Positions 9,757 to 22,484 are shown, counted from the stretch's first letter. The stretch: 25,807 nucleotides of DNA from Plasmodium relictum (GCF_900005765.1 NW_021628757.1:1-25807); one strand, 5' to 3'. Notes: generated by a model from the sequence alone, not told the origin. A program made the numbers and translations.

Positions 9757-12700
9757 TTATAGGATATTAAAATATATTTGAGTATCTCCTTCTTTATAAG
9801 AGTTATGTGCATTATTAGAAAATGCAAAATTATTAAAACTCTTATTATTATAATTAATTTTCCTATTATTACTTTTATAAACAATTAAAATTAATACACC
9901 ATAACATATTAACAACGCAATTAGAGTTCCTATTAATTTAATGCTTCCGTTATCTAATTTACTTTTACTGTTCTCTTTATTTTGTGAGTACAGTTCTGAA
10001 CCCATCTCATTATATTGAATATCATTACCAACATTATTAGTAATTAATATATTTTTATCCTTTATCTTATTAGTTGTATTTAAATGGATTTTTATTTCAT
10101 TATATTCTCCTTTTTCAATTATTTCTTTTTCGTAATATTGTATTATATTATTCACTTTAATTACAATATTATAAATAGAATGAATCATATTATTGTTTTC
10201 ATGTATAAATATTTTATTTTGGTCTATGCTTCTCATTATGCTTTCAAAAATTCTTCTTGATTCTTCTATCTTACTTTTAGTTCTTTTTTTATAATCATTT
10301 ACGTCATTTAATATTTCCTTGTTTTCTTCCTCTGATAGTTCATCATAATTCTCACACTGGTATAATTCTGTATCTTTCATTAAAAATATTGTTCTTTCTA
10401 TTAAATATGAAATTTGTTTTATATGATTCATCATTTTCTTATTTTCACTATTATTGTGATTTTCATACTTATATATTTCTATAAAAATATATATAGACAA
10501 ATTATAAAATTCATCAAGTTGTAAAATTTTTTCTTTTGTATCTATAGGTTTAATAAGAAGTAATTTTTGGTATTCTCCTTTCATGAAATATTCAATTTTT
10601 TCTAAATAATTTTTTAAGTCTAAAATATACCTCTTTTCATTTTCTATAACATTTTTATATGATTCTGCTATATCAACAAATTTTTTAGAACTATTTTCCA
10701 TTTCTTTCAATTTTGTTTCATTAATCTTTTTGTAAATTTTTTTTAAGTGGTTTTTTTCTTGTTTAAACTCTTTATAGAGAATTTTTAATTCTAGTAAATT
10801 TTTATCTACATAAATAGAATTTTTTTTTTCATTTGCTCTTAAAAATAGTTTTTTTATATCATTTATTCTTTCTATAACTTTTTGTTGGTTTTTCTTTAAT
10901 TCATCTTTAAGATTATTTAAATGTTCAACACCATTTAATTCATAAATACTAATGATATTCCTATGAAAACATTCATTGGTTGTATAAATGTCATAATTTA
11001 TGGAGTTATAACTATTTACAACATACTCTACACATTCAACAGCATTATTTTTCCTTTTTTCAATTATGGTTGAATCATTCGACATTTCAGAATTAATAGC
11101 TGTAATAGCTAAAGAGAGAATATGTAACTTGCATTTTTCTCTTAATTCTAATAACTTATAAAAATAAGAATTAATTCCTAAAATGTTATTATTTGTATCA
11201 ACTACTTTATTTTCAATAATGTTTATATAATCTTCTACTTTTTCTATTACACCTTCAGTAAACTTCTTTATATGTAATATTTCAATAAAATAACCTAAAT
11301 CATTTAAAAAATTCCCATATTTATTAAATTCTGCTACTATTTCGTCTGTTTTTAACTCTGTCTGAATTTTATTATACTTTTCTTCATAAAAACTGATAAT
11401 TTTTTTAAAATTCCCATATTCTTTAGAATTTCGCAATATTTCATCATATTCCTCATTGATATTAATAACTTTTATTTTTTTAAAATTTTCAAGTGAATCT
11501 TGTGCACTACGTAAAGTTTTATCAACTTTATATCTTGTATTTTTAATTTTTTTTTTTAGTTCATCTCTTATTTTTATTTTTTCATAAATATCTTCCATAA
11601 TGATAATATTTTCTTCATTCTCTTTTTCTTTATTATTTATATCAAATGAATCACCTTGTATACTTAAAACAATATCTTCTGCATTTTCTATGTCTTTATA
11701 ACCTTCCAAAATTGATGTTGATTCTATATTCATATCTATAAATGAAATTATTTTACATATTTTATCATAAATTAAATATGCTTTATCTTTATAAGAAGAA
11801 TGCACTATTTTCCTTTCTTTAAATTTACTAATTTTATTTTTTGCATTATCTATCTCAATCAATGCAGTACATGTGCAATTTGAATTTATAATATTTTCAA
11901 GATTTCTTTTAATATTTTCTGAATATTTCCCCAATTTTGTATACTCTTCCTTAGCATTTTCGTTAACGTTATCTAATTCATTTTTCATATATAATATTAA
12001 TCTTAATATCTCATTTATTCTAATATCATTAATATTATTCAGCAAATTTTTCATTTCCTTGTTAAATTCTATAAGCTTTTCTTTTTCTACTTTAGCTTTT
12101 TCTTTTTTCTCTTTCAAATCATTATATGTTTTAGAAGATTCTAAAATCATTAATGCTTCTTTTTCTATTTCTTTGTACGATTTATTAAATGAGTCATATA
12201 TCTCATTCATTTTTCTTTCAGGATCTTTAAATTTTTGTAATATAACATTTTCTTTTAATGCAGAATTTTTCAAAAATGTAATTGATGTGTCAATAGTTAA
12301 TTTTATTGATTTTATTAATACATCTATATTTTTTTTATATTCCTCAGCTATTTTTTTTATCTCTTCCAGGATTCCTTCTTCATAAAATTTTTTATATAAT
12401 ACCATTTGATCTTCTAGTGTAGCAGTTATAGTCTCTATATCCTTAAGATAATTTAGTTCAGTGTCAAAAAATTTTTTTTTTTCTTCAAAATTTTCTAAAA
12501 CTTTTGAAATTTTTTCTAAGTTATCTTTTCCTATTTCTAATTCATTTAATGAACTTTCATAATTTTTTTCAACTATAGTATAAAAGGAATTCATTTCATT
12601 TTCGGCATCACTTATAATATTTATTATTCTATTTTTTAATTTCTCTTTATCTAGTAGAGTTTGGTTTGCATTTATTCTTGTAATTTGTATTTTAGTAAAT

Positions 12701-15700
12701 GCATCTATGGATTTTTCATTATTTGCTTCATCTTCATTTTGCATATTAATATCTTCTTGCTCTAGTCTAATTAATCTTTTTTTTAATCCTTTTAATAGGT
12801 ATATATTATCGTAGTAACCATTTTGCATTTTTATAAGTATATCTGTCACATAATTTTTTTTCATCTCAATCTTCATTTTTTCTGCTAAAATTATAGAATC
12901 ATTTAAAATATCATTCATCTTTTCTCTATATTTCAAAGACAATTCATAATTTTTATGAGTTTCTTCTGTATATTTAGCTGCCTTATTTGAGTAATTTTCA
13001 GACTCAACAACGTATCTATTTACATTTTCCATTACTTGATCAGTTAATATTTTTTCTTCATCATTATTTTTTAAATATATTATTTTATCTTTTCCTCTTA
13101 TGATATTATTAAAATAAAATGAAGAAGCAACTTTGTGCTTTTCAGCTTCTGATAAAAACACATTTATATCTTTTATTTTATATTTAATGTTTTTTCTAAC
13201 TAACCTTATTTCTTCTATCTTTTTATCAAATAAATCTTCATCTAAGTTATGTGTAAGTAAATCCCTTAATTCCTCTGCATTTTTCAAATAATCTAGTACT
13301 TTTCTTTTTGCATTTTCTGATTCCGTGAATTCTTTTTTTGCATTTTCTTCTTCTTTTTTAACTAGTTGAGCGTTATTTTCTATGTCTTGCATTACTACGC
13401 TAAATGTTGTCGATGTTAACATCATTTCTATATGTTTAATTGTTTTTGATGCATAATCTATTTTACTCTTTTTATTTATAACTTCTTTCAATTTTCCCTC
13501 AACGTTTATTTGGATGGCATAAATATCATTTTCTACTTTTACTGTTGATATATTTTTCATTGTTGCTTTAACATCTTTTTCTAATCTATTTATTTCCTCT
13601 ATATCTCTTTTAGCACCACTAACATAATCTTCATAATTTAAACTTTCTAATGAACATTTTTCTATATCCGGTATGTTTTCCTCTAATTGCTTAATTTTTT
13701 CTTTATACAGATCAATAGTTTTTATTTCTTCTTCAGCTCTTCTTTTTACATCTGTAATTTGATCAAGGTAATCATATACTAATATTTTTTTATATTCTAA
13801 TTTTTTTTCATTAATTTCTGCTAATGTATTTTGCAACCTTATGTCCACTTTATCATGATCTTCCAATTCTTTTTTCATTTTTTCATACTTCCTTTTCATA
13901 TTGTTTCTTTTTTCATTGAATTTTTCATTATATTTCTTTAGATTATTAGAGTTATCAACTTCACTTTTAAATTTATGTTGAATTTCTGCAATTTTTTCTT
14001 TATCTATATTAATATTATTCTTTAATTCACTAAAACTTTGCCATATTTCATTCAATTTTTCCTTATTATTATTATAAATCACATTCTTTATATCTTTTTC
14101 AAATTTATATTTTTTGAAACCTCTTTCAGCTACCTCTAAAATTCGTGAACTTGCTACTATTTTTTTGCTTATTTCTTGATATAGTTCCATTATAAAACTA
14201 TAAATCATATTTGCAATTTCATTATTTTGGGTGTTAATTAAATTATCAACTTCTAAACTTAATGTATTTATTCTTACATTTGAACTTGCTATATCGCCTA
14301 TAATAGTTTCTAAATTTTTTTTTTTTCTTGATATATTTTCTGAATCGATTGTTATATTTTTTTCATTAAGGGAATTCTTGCCGTTTTTTTTTAAATCTGC
14401 AGAGGACTCTAGTAGATCCTTTGACTTTTTCTCTGATTCATCAATTGGTTTCATTTGATCTTCCACAATTTTTTTTTTTTTTCTTAATTCACTTAAAAGG
14501 TTTTCTTTTACATTATTTTCTATCAAGCTATCTTCTTCAATAGAGATATAATGTCTATTTAGTTTTTCTTCTAATTCCTTCAAATTTCTTCTTAAATTCT
14601 CAATTGATTCTCCATTTTTATTGGATTCATTTATAACTTTATTTAAAACTTTAATATCTTCTATTATTTTTTTTGATAACCTAACTTTTTCTATGCTATC
14701 ATCTATTGAACTAGTTACACTCTCATAATCTCTCTGATAATCATTTAATTTTTTATCTGCATTTATTTCAATAATTTTTTCCTTTAAAGCTTTAAGATTG
14801 CCAAAAACTATATGATTATTAAGAATTTTTTCATGTTCCTCTATTTTTTTGTATATTTCAAATTGTTCTTTATAAATAGAAACAATATTTCTTGCTTCAC
14901 TGATTTTTGTTAATATCAAGTTTTCATTTTCTTTAATAATTTTATTAAGACTAAATGTTTCTTGAAATGTATCTTTTCCTTCTAGTGTGTCACTATCTTC
15001 CTCAACAAGGTTGTCGAAGAATGAAATTTTTTTTTTCTTTATATCTTCTTCGAAATCTTTAAATTTATCTTTTTTCTTTTTATAATCAATCATACTATCA
15101 TTTATAAAACTCAATATTTGATTAAAAGTTTCGTGCGAATTCTTCATTTTATTATGTAAATCTTCAATAGACTCAGTTATAATGTTGTCTCTGAGTTCTG
15201 AAAGATTTTTAGTGGCGGATGCTATATCACCTTCCATAATAGTTGTACCTTCCTCTATAATATTATCTATTTCAGTAGATTTTTGTTTCAACTCTCCTAA
15301 TATACTATTAATTGTATTTAAGTCATATATCATATAGTTGACTCTTTTTTTTTCAGATATATAATTTGGTATTTCATTATATGTTTTTTCTATTTTTCCA
15401 TTATGAAATAATGATCTTACAGCTGTTTCCATTTTTTCTTTAGCTATTTCTTTTTTTGTTGTATATTCACTTTTATTATCAAATGATGATTCATCAATTA
15501 CTTTTTCAATAATTTTTATGTCCTTATTTTCTGTGCATTTTAAGTCCATAAATGATTTTAACTTACTTATTTTTCTTCCAATATTTTCTAATTCCTGTTC
15601 TATATTTCCTACAGCTTGTTTTATCTGTTCATCCTCTTTCGTTTTTAATTCCTTTAAAATCTCTTTTTCTGTTTTAATTTTTTTAATTAATTCCTCAATC

Positions 15701-17621
15701 TCATCTTTCAAACTCTTTAATGCTTCAAAATTTCTTTCTAATTCTTCATTTTTTTTATTCGATGATGCTATGATATCTTCAATATTTTTCTTTTTAGCAT
15801 GAACATTTTCTGTAATGTCAATTAATATTTTTTGATTATCTATAGGTAGATTCTGTTTCCATGTTTCTATCTGGCACTTTTCTGATTTAAAAGAATTATA
15901 TTTTTCATTAATTGAATGAAACTCTCTTTTCAAACTTATGTTATGTGTACCTATTTGAGAATATAATTGAATAATTTTATTGATAATAGCAGAAATTTCT
16001 TGATTGCTATATGATAAATCTTCTAATATTTCACAATTTTCATGTATCATACGATCTACATAACTCAATATTTCCTTTGATTGTGAATAAATTTTCTCAT
16101 TCTTTGATTCTATCTCTGAGGGATAAACTAGAGAATTTATTTCATCTCCTAATTCCTTTGCTATGTTGTCAAATAAAACATAAATTTCTCCTTTTTTCTT
16201 TTCAAAGTTTAATTTCAATTCTTGGCAACTTTTTTCCGCAAAAATATAATTATAATAAGCAATAGAAAGAGAAGTAGCCTTTTCTGTAATATTATTATTA
16301 TCAAATACAAAATTACGTACATTATTTTGCATATCTTTAATAGACGCAAAGTTATCAGAAATAATTTTTTCGTTTTCTTTAGAAATTGTTATAATGTCAT
16401 TAATTTCTTCCATTAATAACTTTAAAGTGTGTTTATATTTTTTGTGATAGAAATTTTTATTTTTAATTTTTAACAACTTACTATCAGACTCCAAGAAGTT
16501 TTCACATTCTTTTGTAAGATTGCCGCATTTCTCACAGCTATCCATTTCCCCAAGATAACTTTCAATAGTCTTTCTATAAGAGCCTCTCACATTTCTTTTT
16601 TGTTTTACTTTGATTCGTTCTAACTTTAAATATGTATCTACATCTTTATAAACATCTTCTCTTTTTTTTTCAATGGATTCAAAATCTTTATTGAGTTTTT
16701 CCTTTATAACTACTATATCTGATTTAAATGCATCAATTTTTTGAGTAATTGTATCTACTTTCTCAACATTTTCAATAAGTTCTAATTCATTCATTTTTTT
16801 TTTAATATCATCTTTAGATTTTTTACAGTAATTTATGTACTCTTCTGCACTTTTAATTATTTCATCAATAGCAGGGACTATCCTAATTTGAAAATTTTGA
16901 TAATATTCTTTTTCTTTTTCAAGGTAGTATTTTTCAGTTTCCTTATATGATAATAATTTAATATAGGAATCTCTTCCTTTTTTATAATTTTCATCGAGCT
17001 GTTTAATTAAACTCCTGTAATCATTTAATAATTGATGATCAATTAATTCTGAAGTTTTTTCTTCAATAAAGGAGTATGCACTACTAACTAACTTATTTTG
17101 TTTCCCTCCATTATAAATATATATGTTAGATAAATAAGGAATATTTTTTTCTATATGCATAATATTTGACGGATTGGTTTTAATATTATAATCTTTTTTT
17201 ACCACAGATGATTTCACTTTGTATATATTTGGAGATTTTTTCTCTTCAATTTCTAATTTTCCTATTTTTTTATTATATATATTTGGATTTGAAGAAATAG
17301 AAATTCGTAAATTTTTCATTTTCTCGTTATTATATTCAATAACAAAATTTTTTAATTCTGTTTTTTCCAGGTTAGGAACAGAGGATAAATTTTTTATATT
17401 CGATTTAAACTTATTTGATGTTACTTCAACTTTCTTCTCATAGCTTAGATCTATATATATATATGTCATAAAAATGAAAATGTGACTATATTAATAAAAA
17501 AAGTATTTAAATAATTAATAGCATTCATAAAAGAAATATAACTATTAATGCATGGGTATGTATTACCAAATAAGCTAAATATAAAAACAGAATAGGCTAT
17601 CATAATTTTTATTCTTTCCAT
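9757..17621 (-). CDS. Reticulocyte-binding protein (RBP/RH family), intact
   Basis: RBP/RH proteins are secreted from apical organelles of merozoites and bind red-cell surface receptors during invasion. The model is exon 1 at 17567-17621, a 116-bp intron (donor G/GTAATA, acceptor TATATAG/AT) and exon 2 at 9757-17450, giving 2582 residues. The phases join to one GAT codon. Exon 1 encodes MERIKIMIAYSVFIFSLF, a signal peptide missing if the long frame is read alone from its internal ATG at 17469. A Cys cluster (CEKCGNLTKEC, about residues 319-330) lies in the N-terminal region, where RBP receptor-binding domains usually sit. The rest is Lys/Glu/Asn/Ile-rich helical coiled coil. One membrane segment (about 2522-2545, containing LIALLICYGVLILIVYK) is followed by a roughly 40-residue tail. 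Signal-peptide exon, giant helical ectodomain, single membrane span and length all fit the family. I cannot tell which RBP subtype it is. Confidence 0.9.
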
Positions 17622-18661
17622 ATTTAATTTGATGAATATATAACTTTATTTCTCCAGAGCCTAAAATATATATATTTTTTAAATACCACTACTTTTAGTA
17701 CAGATTCATGTTTAGAATATTCTTTTCCATATTATTTGTAAAATAATATTTTGTAGAATTCTTTTCTTTTTTCTTTTAAATTATAGGAAGTTTTTAACTT
17801 TTAATAGAAGGAAAATAATATAATTATATATATACATAATTCTTAACAGGAGTTTAATAAGTCGTATCATGCAAAGTTAATGCGTATGTAAACTAGGAAA
17901 ATAAAAAACTATAAGAAAAATTTTAAATTAGAATAAGAATTAACTTAAAATATTTAAAAAGTTTTTGACACTTAAAAAATAAAGTACAAATAAGAATTTC
18001 TTGCTTCAGAAACTAACTATAAGTTACAATTAAAATTAAAGAAGTTTATATTTTCTTATTGGAGATAATTCTCTGTATAAATTTTTGTGTGTATAAATAT
18101 ATATATATATTTTTTTACATGCATATATAACACAAAAATTAAAATAAAAAAAAAAAAATTGAATGTATATTTACTTTATATATGTTTAAACATATTTAAT
18201 ATATGTTAAAAAAAAAAATGTGAAAGTTCATTATAAACGAATCAAATATTTTTAAATTATTTGAAGTGCAATTACGAAATAACACTGAGATTCATCCCTT
18301 AAAGTAAAAAATTAAATATAACCTTCAGTACATGAGAAAAAAATTTATGTTTAAATATGGATTTTATAATTTTTTTTGAACTGTTCTTAAAAATTTGGTT
18401 ATTTATTCAGTTAGTTTTTAGCTTATTTATCATTATGTAAACATTAAAATAATTACAACACAATTTTAATCCTTTGCAATATTTATTTTTGTCAGTTTTT
18501 AATTTCCTTTATTTTTTTTTCATTAATTTTTTAATTTCTATTTTTGTTATTATTTTTACTTATTCACATTTTTTTTTTAATTTAACATATATACTGTAAA
18601 AATACTGTACATATATTTTTTAATACTGTTATTTCTGTATCTTTCCATTAAAGTATAACGG
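17622..18661. other. Upstream region of the RBP gene
   Basis: About 1 kb of AT-rich DNA lies between the RBP start codon and the next LTR. It should hold the RBP promoter and 5' leader. A GTGCAA at about 18267 resembles half of the GTGCAC site known for invasion-gene regulation in Plasmodium, but one such hexamer has no weight alone. No gene or repeat is seen. Confidence 0.45.
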
Positions 18662-19308
18662 TGTTTAATATAAGGTATTAATAACCTTTTATATAATAAT
18701 GACTGTTTATATGGAAAATAGCAAGTTAGTCATGCATTTGTTTGTTGGTTTATAAAAAAAAAAAATAAAAAATATGATAATTTTTTTTATTTTTTTCCTG
18801 TGTTTTTGTTAAATTTGTTTTTATTCACTTAAAAAAAAAAATCTTTTATTTTTTTTTTTTTTTGTTTATAAAAAAATATTTTAAAAATGGAATTGTTTTT
18901 GTAAAAATTGTGTTAAATCAAATTATTTTTTAAAATAAAAATTAAATTAGAGATTAAAAATAAAAATAAAAATAATAATGTTTTCATTAATATTTATTTT
19001 TTATTTATTTTTAAAATACAATAAGTAACTATAATTAAATTTACTTGTTTGCTTTAGTAAATTATTTTTATATAATTTTAATGAAGATCAAATTTTTAAT
19101 AAAAATAAATGTTATCATTTATTAAAATAAGCAAATTAGTTTCGAAACAATAATTGTTCGTCTATGTAAATTATATGTATAAAATTTACATATTAGTAAC
19201 ATAAATATAATTTTACGATAAGTAAAATCAATAGAGATATTTTTACGCTCTATTAATTTTTTTTTTCAATACTCTAGCAAAGGCATTAAAAGGTCAATTA
19301 ATAAGCCA
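18662..19308 (+). mobile_element. LTR 5, diverged Ty3/Gypsy-like LTR
   Basis: The start, TGTTTAATATAAGGTATTAA followed by TAACCTTTTATA, matches the start of LTR 3. Further along are GCAAGTTAGTCATGCA and the A-run/T-run block. The end has CAATACTCTAGCAAAGGCATT and GGTCAATTAATAAGCCA. The length (647 bp) fits the family. The flanks are aacgg and aacta, which share three of five bases and may be a decayed target duplication. It is clearly older than LTR 1-3. Confidence 0.65.
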
Positions 19309-19743
19309 AACTATGTTAAAATCATTATTGAACTTTATTTGATATTATTTTTATTATTATTATTACTAAAAAATTAAATTAAATTAAATTATAATATGAT
19401 GATCATCCTTGTTATTAGAAAAATCTTTATATACACAATTTCCACTTTAAAATTTTATTTTTATTACTATTTTTATTTTTATTGTTTTTTTTTTTTTATT
19501 ATAATTTGACACTTTGCTATGGCATAGTGCCATTCAATACTCTTAACATATTATATTCCGTTATAGTAAAATCTCCGTTAATATCAATCAAAAATCGATA
19601 TCTTTATTTCTGTTATTTTCTGCTACAATTCCTTTTTGTTACACTCTTTATTAGTATGAAAGGAAATTTTACTTACAAAGTAATGATTAAATACATATAC
19701 ATTAATTTTATTTCATAGCATCTCCAAAAATTAGCTATATGAA
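19309..19743. other. Spacer between inverted LTR copies
   Basis: From about 19500 to 19735 the base mix is less AT-extreme than the flanks and an open plus-strand frame covers 19482-19718. The frame starts in a poly-T run and matches no family that I recognise. It may be a scrap of a retroelement interior or of a host gene. Confidence 0.3.
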
Positions 19744-20390
19744 CCATTTATTAATTGGCTGCTCATTGGCTTTACTAAAGTTCTTAAACTAATAGACCAC
19801 ATAGAGATATCTCTACTTATTTTAATTATTAAAATTATTTTACTTTACTAATATGTAAATTTTATACATATTATTTACTTGATTTAACAATTATTGTATC
19901 AGAGGAATTTATTTATTTTAATAAATAATCACTTCTATTTTTATTAAAAATTTTAAATCCTCATTAGGATTATTGATTATGTAAAATAATTCATTAAAAA
20001 CAACAAATAAATTATGGTTAATTGTATTTTAAAAATACACAAAAATTAAATATTAATGAAAACATAATACTTTTTTTTATTATTTCTTTTTAATTTTTTT
20101 TTTAATTTTTATTTTAAAAATTCATTTTATTTGAAAAAAAAATTTACCAAAGACATTTCCAAAAACCATAATCTAATATTTCAAAAGACATTTCCAAAAA
20201 CCATAACTAATATTTCAAAAGACATTTCCAAAAACCATAATCTAGTATTTCAAAAGACATTTCCAAAAACCATAAACTAATATTTCAAAAAATAAAAAAT
20301 ATATAATTTTTTTTTTAAAATGAATAAGAATAAACATAACAAGATCAAACACATGCATAAAAAAAAATGTAGTTATATGTATATTTTTTT
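19744..20390 (-). mobile_element. LTR 6, diverged LTR in reverse orientation
   Basis: The reverse complement aligns with LTR 5 over several blocks in the same order: the terminal GCCAATTAATAAAT block, GAGATAT, ATATGTATAAAATTTACAT with ATTAGTAA, CAATAATTGTT, and ATGTTTTCATTAATATTTA. A weaker block near 20320-20350 matches the ACAAATTTAACAAAAACAC part of LTR 5. The right-hand (5') end is unclear, so that boundary is approximate. LTR 5 and LTR 6 face each other, so they cannot be the two LTRs of one element. A 35-bp tandem repeat lies inside. Confidence 0.55.
20151..20289. repeat. Tandem repeat, four ~35-bp units
   Basis: The four units are at 20151-20185, 20186-20219, 20220-20254 and 20255-20289. 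Each begins AGACATTTCCAAAAACCATA and ends AATATTTCAAA or AGTATTTCAAA. They differ at only a few bases near the middle, so the expansion is recent compared with the LTR around it. There are no spacers between units, so this is not a CRISPR array. Confidence 0.95.
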
Positions 20391-20569
20391 TTTTTTTTGG
20401 AACTTTTTTTTTAAATGAAGCATGTTATTTGGTGTGTAATAAAAATGCATGCTACTTTTCATAATAATAATTTTTTAATATGCATGCTAAGGTGAAATGT
20501 GAATAAGGCAAAAATTGGGTATAATTTATAAATAGCTAGCAATCATTTGTAATAAATAATATTATAATA

Positions 20570-20661
20570 AGTAATGTAAGTAATGGTCTCTCTGCATGCT
20601 CTTTTTTAATCTGTTTGTTATATAATTTAGCAAAGTTATTTAACAATTGGCTAATAAATCA
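20570..20661 (+). mobile_element. LTR 3' end fragment
   Basis: CTGCATGCTCTTTTTTAATC, TTTAGCAAAGTTATTTAACA and GGCTAATAAATCA match the 3' end of the LTR family in order. The 5' part is not recognisable and may merge with LTR 6. Confidence 0.55.
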
Positions 20662-20698
20662 TATCTGTAATTGTCTTTTTGTCTGCTTCTTAGGGACA

Positions 20699-20761
20699 TC
20701 TTATGAATATAAAAAGAGATTGGCTAATAAAAATATGTATTAACCTTTTTGCGTGATTAAC
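20699..20761. repeat. Left arm of 63-bp inverted repeat
   Basis: This arm is the reverse complement of 21018-21080 with one mismatch in 63. It covers 22 bp of flanking DNA plus the first 41 bp of LTR 4. The 256 bp between the arms would form the loop. Confidence 0.95.
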
Positions 20762-21397
20762 AGTATTACATACTCATTGAGATATTTTAAATGAACGAAA
20801 ATTAAAAAAAATTTACGATATATAATATGTTTTAAAAATTTGAGAATGTAACAAATTAAAAATACATTTTTTTTTATATGTATATATTTATTTTTTTTAT
20901 TTTTATTTTTACATAATTATTTTTATAATTTTTATAAAAATATTTGTTATAAATTATATTAATTATCCATTTAATATGGAATAATATATATAGTAAAAAT
21001 TTTAAAAAACCAAAGAGGTTAATCATGCAAAAAGGTTAATACATATTTTTATTAGCCAATCTCTTTTTATATTCATAAGAGATATCTGAAGAAAGGAAGA
21101 AATACTTCTAAAATAAATAAGAATATCTTAATATGTAATGAAATATTATATAATAAAATATTTAAGTATATTATTTTTTTATTTATATAAGATGTTTATT
21201 ATAAGTTATATTAATTTATGTGTGAATACTTATGCATTTAAAAATAATTAAACATATAATAAACTTTAAAATTTATCTTTTACATAAGAAAATTAATCAA
21301 ACTCAATTAAAATAAGTAAGTATATATCTACATACTCTTTATTAATTTTCTTATTCAATACTCTAGCGAAGTCATTGAACAGCTAATTAATAAATCA
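20721..21397 (+). mobile_element. LTR 4 with target duplication and internal inverted junction copy
   Basis: The element starts TGGCTAATAAAAATATGTAT with TTAACCTTTTTGC and ends CAATACTCTAGCGAAGTCATT then CTAATTAATAAATCA. It is flanked by a perfect 5-bp direct repeat, gagat, at 20716-20720 and 21398-21402. At 677 bp it is slightly longer than LTR 1-3. A 63-bp inverted copy of its own left junction, including outside flank, lies inside it at 21018-21080. The interior is diverged from LTR 1-3. Confidence 0.75.
21018..21080. repeat. Right arm of 63-bp inverted repeat
   Basis: Reverse complement of 20699-20761 with one mismatch. It repeats, in inverted form, the boundary between LTR 4 and the DNA to its left, although this copy lies inside LTR 4. 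Confidence 0.95.
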
Positions 21398-21402
21398 GAG
21401 AT

Positions 21403-22484
21403 TGATAATTATTTTATTAAACAGTAACAAAAAAAGAACTTTAGCAACCGAAATTATATAAGTAAAAAAAAGAATTGCATACATATATGAAGATTAAATA
21501 ATTAAAAAAACATACAATATAAATAATAATCATGCAAAGAAAAAAAAAAGATACATATTATCATGAAAAATAAATTTAAAGAATATTTTATATATTTAAT
21601 ATTATTTTATTAATAAAACCTAAATATCTTCAATGTTTAAGGATATTAATCCTCATATATCATTTGAAATTATACAAAAAATAATTTAAATTAATTAAAG
21701 CAATTAATTATATTTTAAAAAAGTTTCTTTATTACAATATTTAACTATATATATAAATACATTTTAAAAAAAAAGTATTAGAAAAAAAGGAAAAAAAATT
21801 TCATTTTATTAAAGATCTTTTTTTTCTTTATATATATAAAATTGTACTTTTTTGTTTACTTAACTTTTTAAAAAAGAGAATGAATTATAATATTCCTACA
21901 AATTATTTTATAAGTATATATTTATGATAATTATGTAGACAAAAGCTTTGTTTTTTAAAGAGTTACTATATATTCAAAAAGATATATATTTATTAGTAAT
22001 TTTAATACTTTATTTTAAAAAATATTCTATAAATTATGTTTATAAAAAATATTTATCTTTTATTAGTATAAAAAAAAAAGAAAAAAAGAATTATCATAAA
22101 TTATTATATAATATCCATAATTTAAAATTATTTTACAATAAAGTATACAATATAAAAAAGTAGATTATTTTATATAACAAAAATTTTAATAAACTTGTAA
22201 TATTAATCAAATAAAATGCTAAAATTTTATTCTTCAAAAGCATTTAACTAATGTGTAACAAAAAAGAAATTGTAATATGCAAAAACAAAAAAAAAATTAA
22301 AAAGTGATGTATTTCAACGATAAAAAGAAATATATCCCAAGAAAAACTTTACAAAAATGAAATGAAAATATACAAAATAAAAAAAAATAATTAATATTTA
22401 AAAATTTTATATAGTTTAAAAATATGAGATATATAAAAAAAATTTTTTAAGTACTATTATATATAAAATGAATATTTCGTATGC
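21403..22484. other. AT-rich intergenic DNA, no gene seen
   Basis: A Lys/Tyr/Ile-rich open frame at 21948-22163 on the plus strand begins at a TTG and looks like AT-rich noise. No other feature can be supported. Confidence 0.45.

Noticed and set aside
11873-17443. Seven plus-strand open frames inside the RBP gene
   Set aside because: They are Phe/Ser/Ile-rich antisense shadows of a Lys/Glu/Asn-rich coiled-coil coding sequence.
20151-20289. CRISPR-like array
   Set aside because: The repeat units abut directly with no spacers, and the host is a eukaryote.
20015-20661. A 647-bp LTR starting at TGGTTAATTGTA and ending at the 20661 fragment
   Set aside because: The length fits, but the start lies inside sequence that aligns with LTR 6 in reverse, and the flanks (aatta, tatct) do not match.
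21948-22163. 71-codon plus-strand frame
   Set aside because: It has no ATG start, its composition is plain AT-rich noise (Lys, Tyr, Ile, Leu), and no splice or signal-peptide context is seen.
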